64,000 nt of DNA from Paratinospora sagittata (taxonomy: Eukaryota; Streptophyta; Magnoliopsida; Ranunculales; Menispermaceae). The DNA lies in NCBI GenBank assembly GCA_035771175.1, contig CM069607.1, positions 19,724,001 through 19,788,000 on the forward strand, given 5' to 3'. The translations under genes and the position numbers were made by a program. The notes beneath the pieces are model-generated. The model was not told the origin of the DNA, ran no database searches, and saw nothing but the letters and a program-made list of their open reading frames with translations. Shown piece by piece: positions 63,690 through 64,000 of the stretch (its first letter is position 1; every line of letters starts with the position of its first letter).

Positions 63690-63700
63690 TGGTATCAGAG
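63690..63700 (+). other. Primer binding site for initiator Met-tRNA
   Basis: TGGTATCAGAG is complementary to the 3' end of plant initiator methionine tRNA and lies 4 nt after the LTR CA end. The 12th base is A rather than the usual C. It primes minus-strand DNA synthesis during reverse transcription. Confidence 0.88.
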
Positions 63701-63884
63701 AAAGTGTTTTAAGTTTAAAATCCTTAAAAAGAGTAAAAGACTTATATGACATTATGATTGCCTTTATGAGTATGATTATGGGTAGTTATCTTAGGGGTAA
63801 CTTTTCCTGGATTGTGATCCTGATTGAGCTTTTCCTTATTGTGAATTTCAAATATTTACAAGAGAGGAAAAAACAAGATCAGCC
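63701..63884 (+). other. Untranslated leader between primer site and gag
   Basis: An AT-rich stretch of 184 bp. An 85-codon frame overlaps it (63,658-63,915), but that frame begins inside the LTR and crosses the primer site and the gag start in another frame, so it is not a gene. Confidence 0.6.
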
Positions 63885-64000
63885 ATGGAACCAGAGGAAC
63901 GCCTTAGGCGTATAGAGGCAGTCATAGAGGCCACTCAGCAGCATTAGGCCCAGATTCTCGAGTTGCTAGGCCGTACGCAGGGTGTTAGGCCACCACCGCA
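63885..64000 (+). pseudogene. gag N-terminus of the retrotransposon, with a stop
   Basis: Gag is the structural polyprotein that forms the particle around the element's RNA. From ATG 63,885 the frame reads MEPEERLRRIEA and continues as a charged, probably helical N-terminus for 20 codons. It meets TAG at 63,945-63,947, then stays open to the right edge (AQILELLGRTQG...), which still looks gag-like. The TAG could have come from a CAG by one C-to-T change in a CHG context, typical of decay in methylated plant repeats. The start was chosen because it is the only ATG in the frame that continues as gag-like protein. If the TAG is a sequencing error, the gene could be intact beyond the window. Confidence 0.6.

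Larger units (their letters stand above)
60668..64000 (+). mobile_element. Gypsy-type LTR retrotransposon, 5' part
   Basis: In order there is a long LTR (60,668-63,685), a 4-nt spacer, an initiator-Met-tRNA primer binding site, an untranslated leader of about 190 bp, and the start of a gag frame running off the right edge. The TGTAGCACCCG start, 3-kb LTR and position of the gag are what I know of Tekay/Del-type plant chromoviruses, but no pol or chromodomain is visible, so the lineage is a guess. The TAG at gag codon 21 suggests a non-autonomous or decayed copy. Confidence 0.88.

Noticed and set aside
63658..63915. An 85-codon frame across the LTR end
   Set aside because: It runs through the LTR terminus, primer binding site and the gag ATG in a different frame; it is a chance opening.

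Overview
The window is plant nuclear DNA dominated by repeats. I found no intact protein-coding gene, no tRNA or rRNA, and no CRISPR array. Higher-plant origin is inferred from the right end: a 3-kb LTR beginning TGTAGCACCCG, followed by an initiator-Met-tRNA primer binding site (TGGTATCAGAG) and the start of a Gypsy-type gag. I do not recognise the species.

Layout. (1) Positions 1-57,766 are one head-to-tail satellite array. I phase each monomer on the motif GCAAAACAACTTTAGATT, which gives 42 monomers (M1-M42), all in the same orientation. A monomer has an AT-rich head of about 700 bp, then one to four copies of a subrepeat of about 316 bp, then a tail of about 170 bp containing GGGCCC. The number of subrepeats sets the monomer length: about 1,150, 1,485, 1,805 or 2,019 bp. 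The subrepeat is packed with short dyads of the form ATAGC..GCTAT. (2) Positions 57,767-60,667 hold a second, unrelated tandem repeat of about 860 bp: three full copies and a cut fourth. (3) From 60,668 to the right edge lies the 5' part of an LTR retrotransposon inserted into that fourth copy: LTR 60,668-63,685, primer binding site 63,690-63,700, and a gag start at 63,885 with an in-frame TAG at codon 21.

The satellite has several layers of higher-order structure. Two dimers of 2,653 bp lie at 1-5,306. A block of about 10,490 bp is duplicated in tandem (about 12,450-22,940 and 22,940-33,430). A dimer of 2,631 bp is repeated three times with no difference I can see, and a fourth time with a few (33,658-44,185). 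The segment 5.7-16 kb recurs at 45.3-57.4 kb. Single rearrangements with short junction homologies are visible: a 40-bp tail deletion, a 75-bp deletion between TAGCGC motifs, a 225-bp head duplication, a chimeric monomer, and one 34-bp inverted tract. They can be used as markers of how blocks were copied.

No set of genes works together here. The content fits pericentromeric or other heterochromatic DNA shaped by unequal exchange and transposon insertion. All comparisons were made by eye; no alignment or database search was run.
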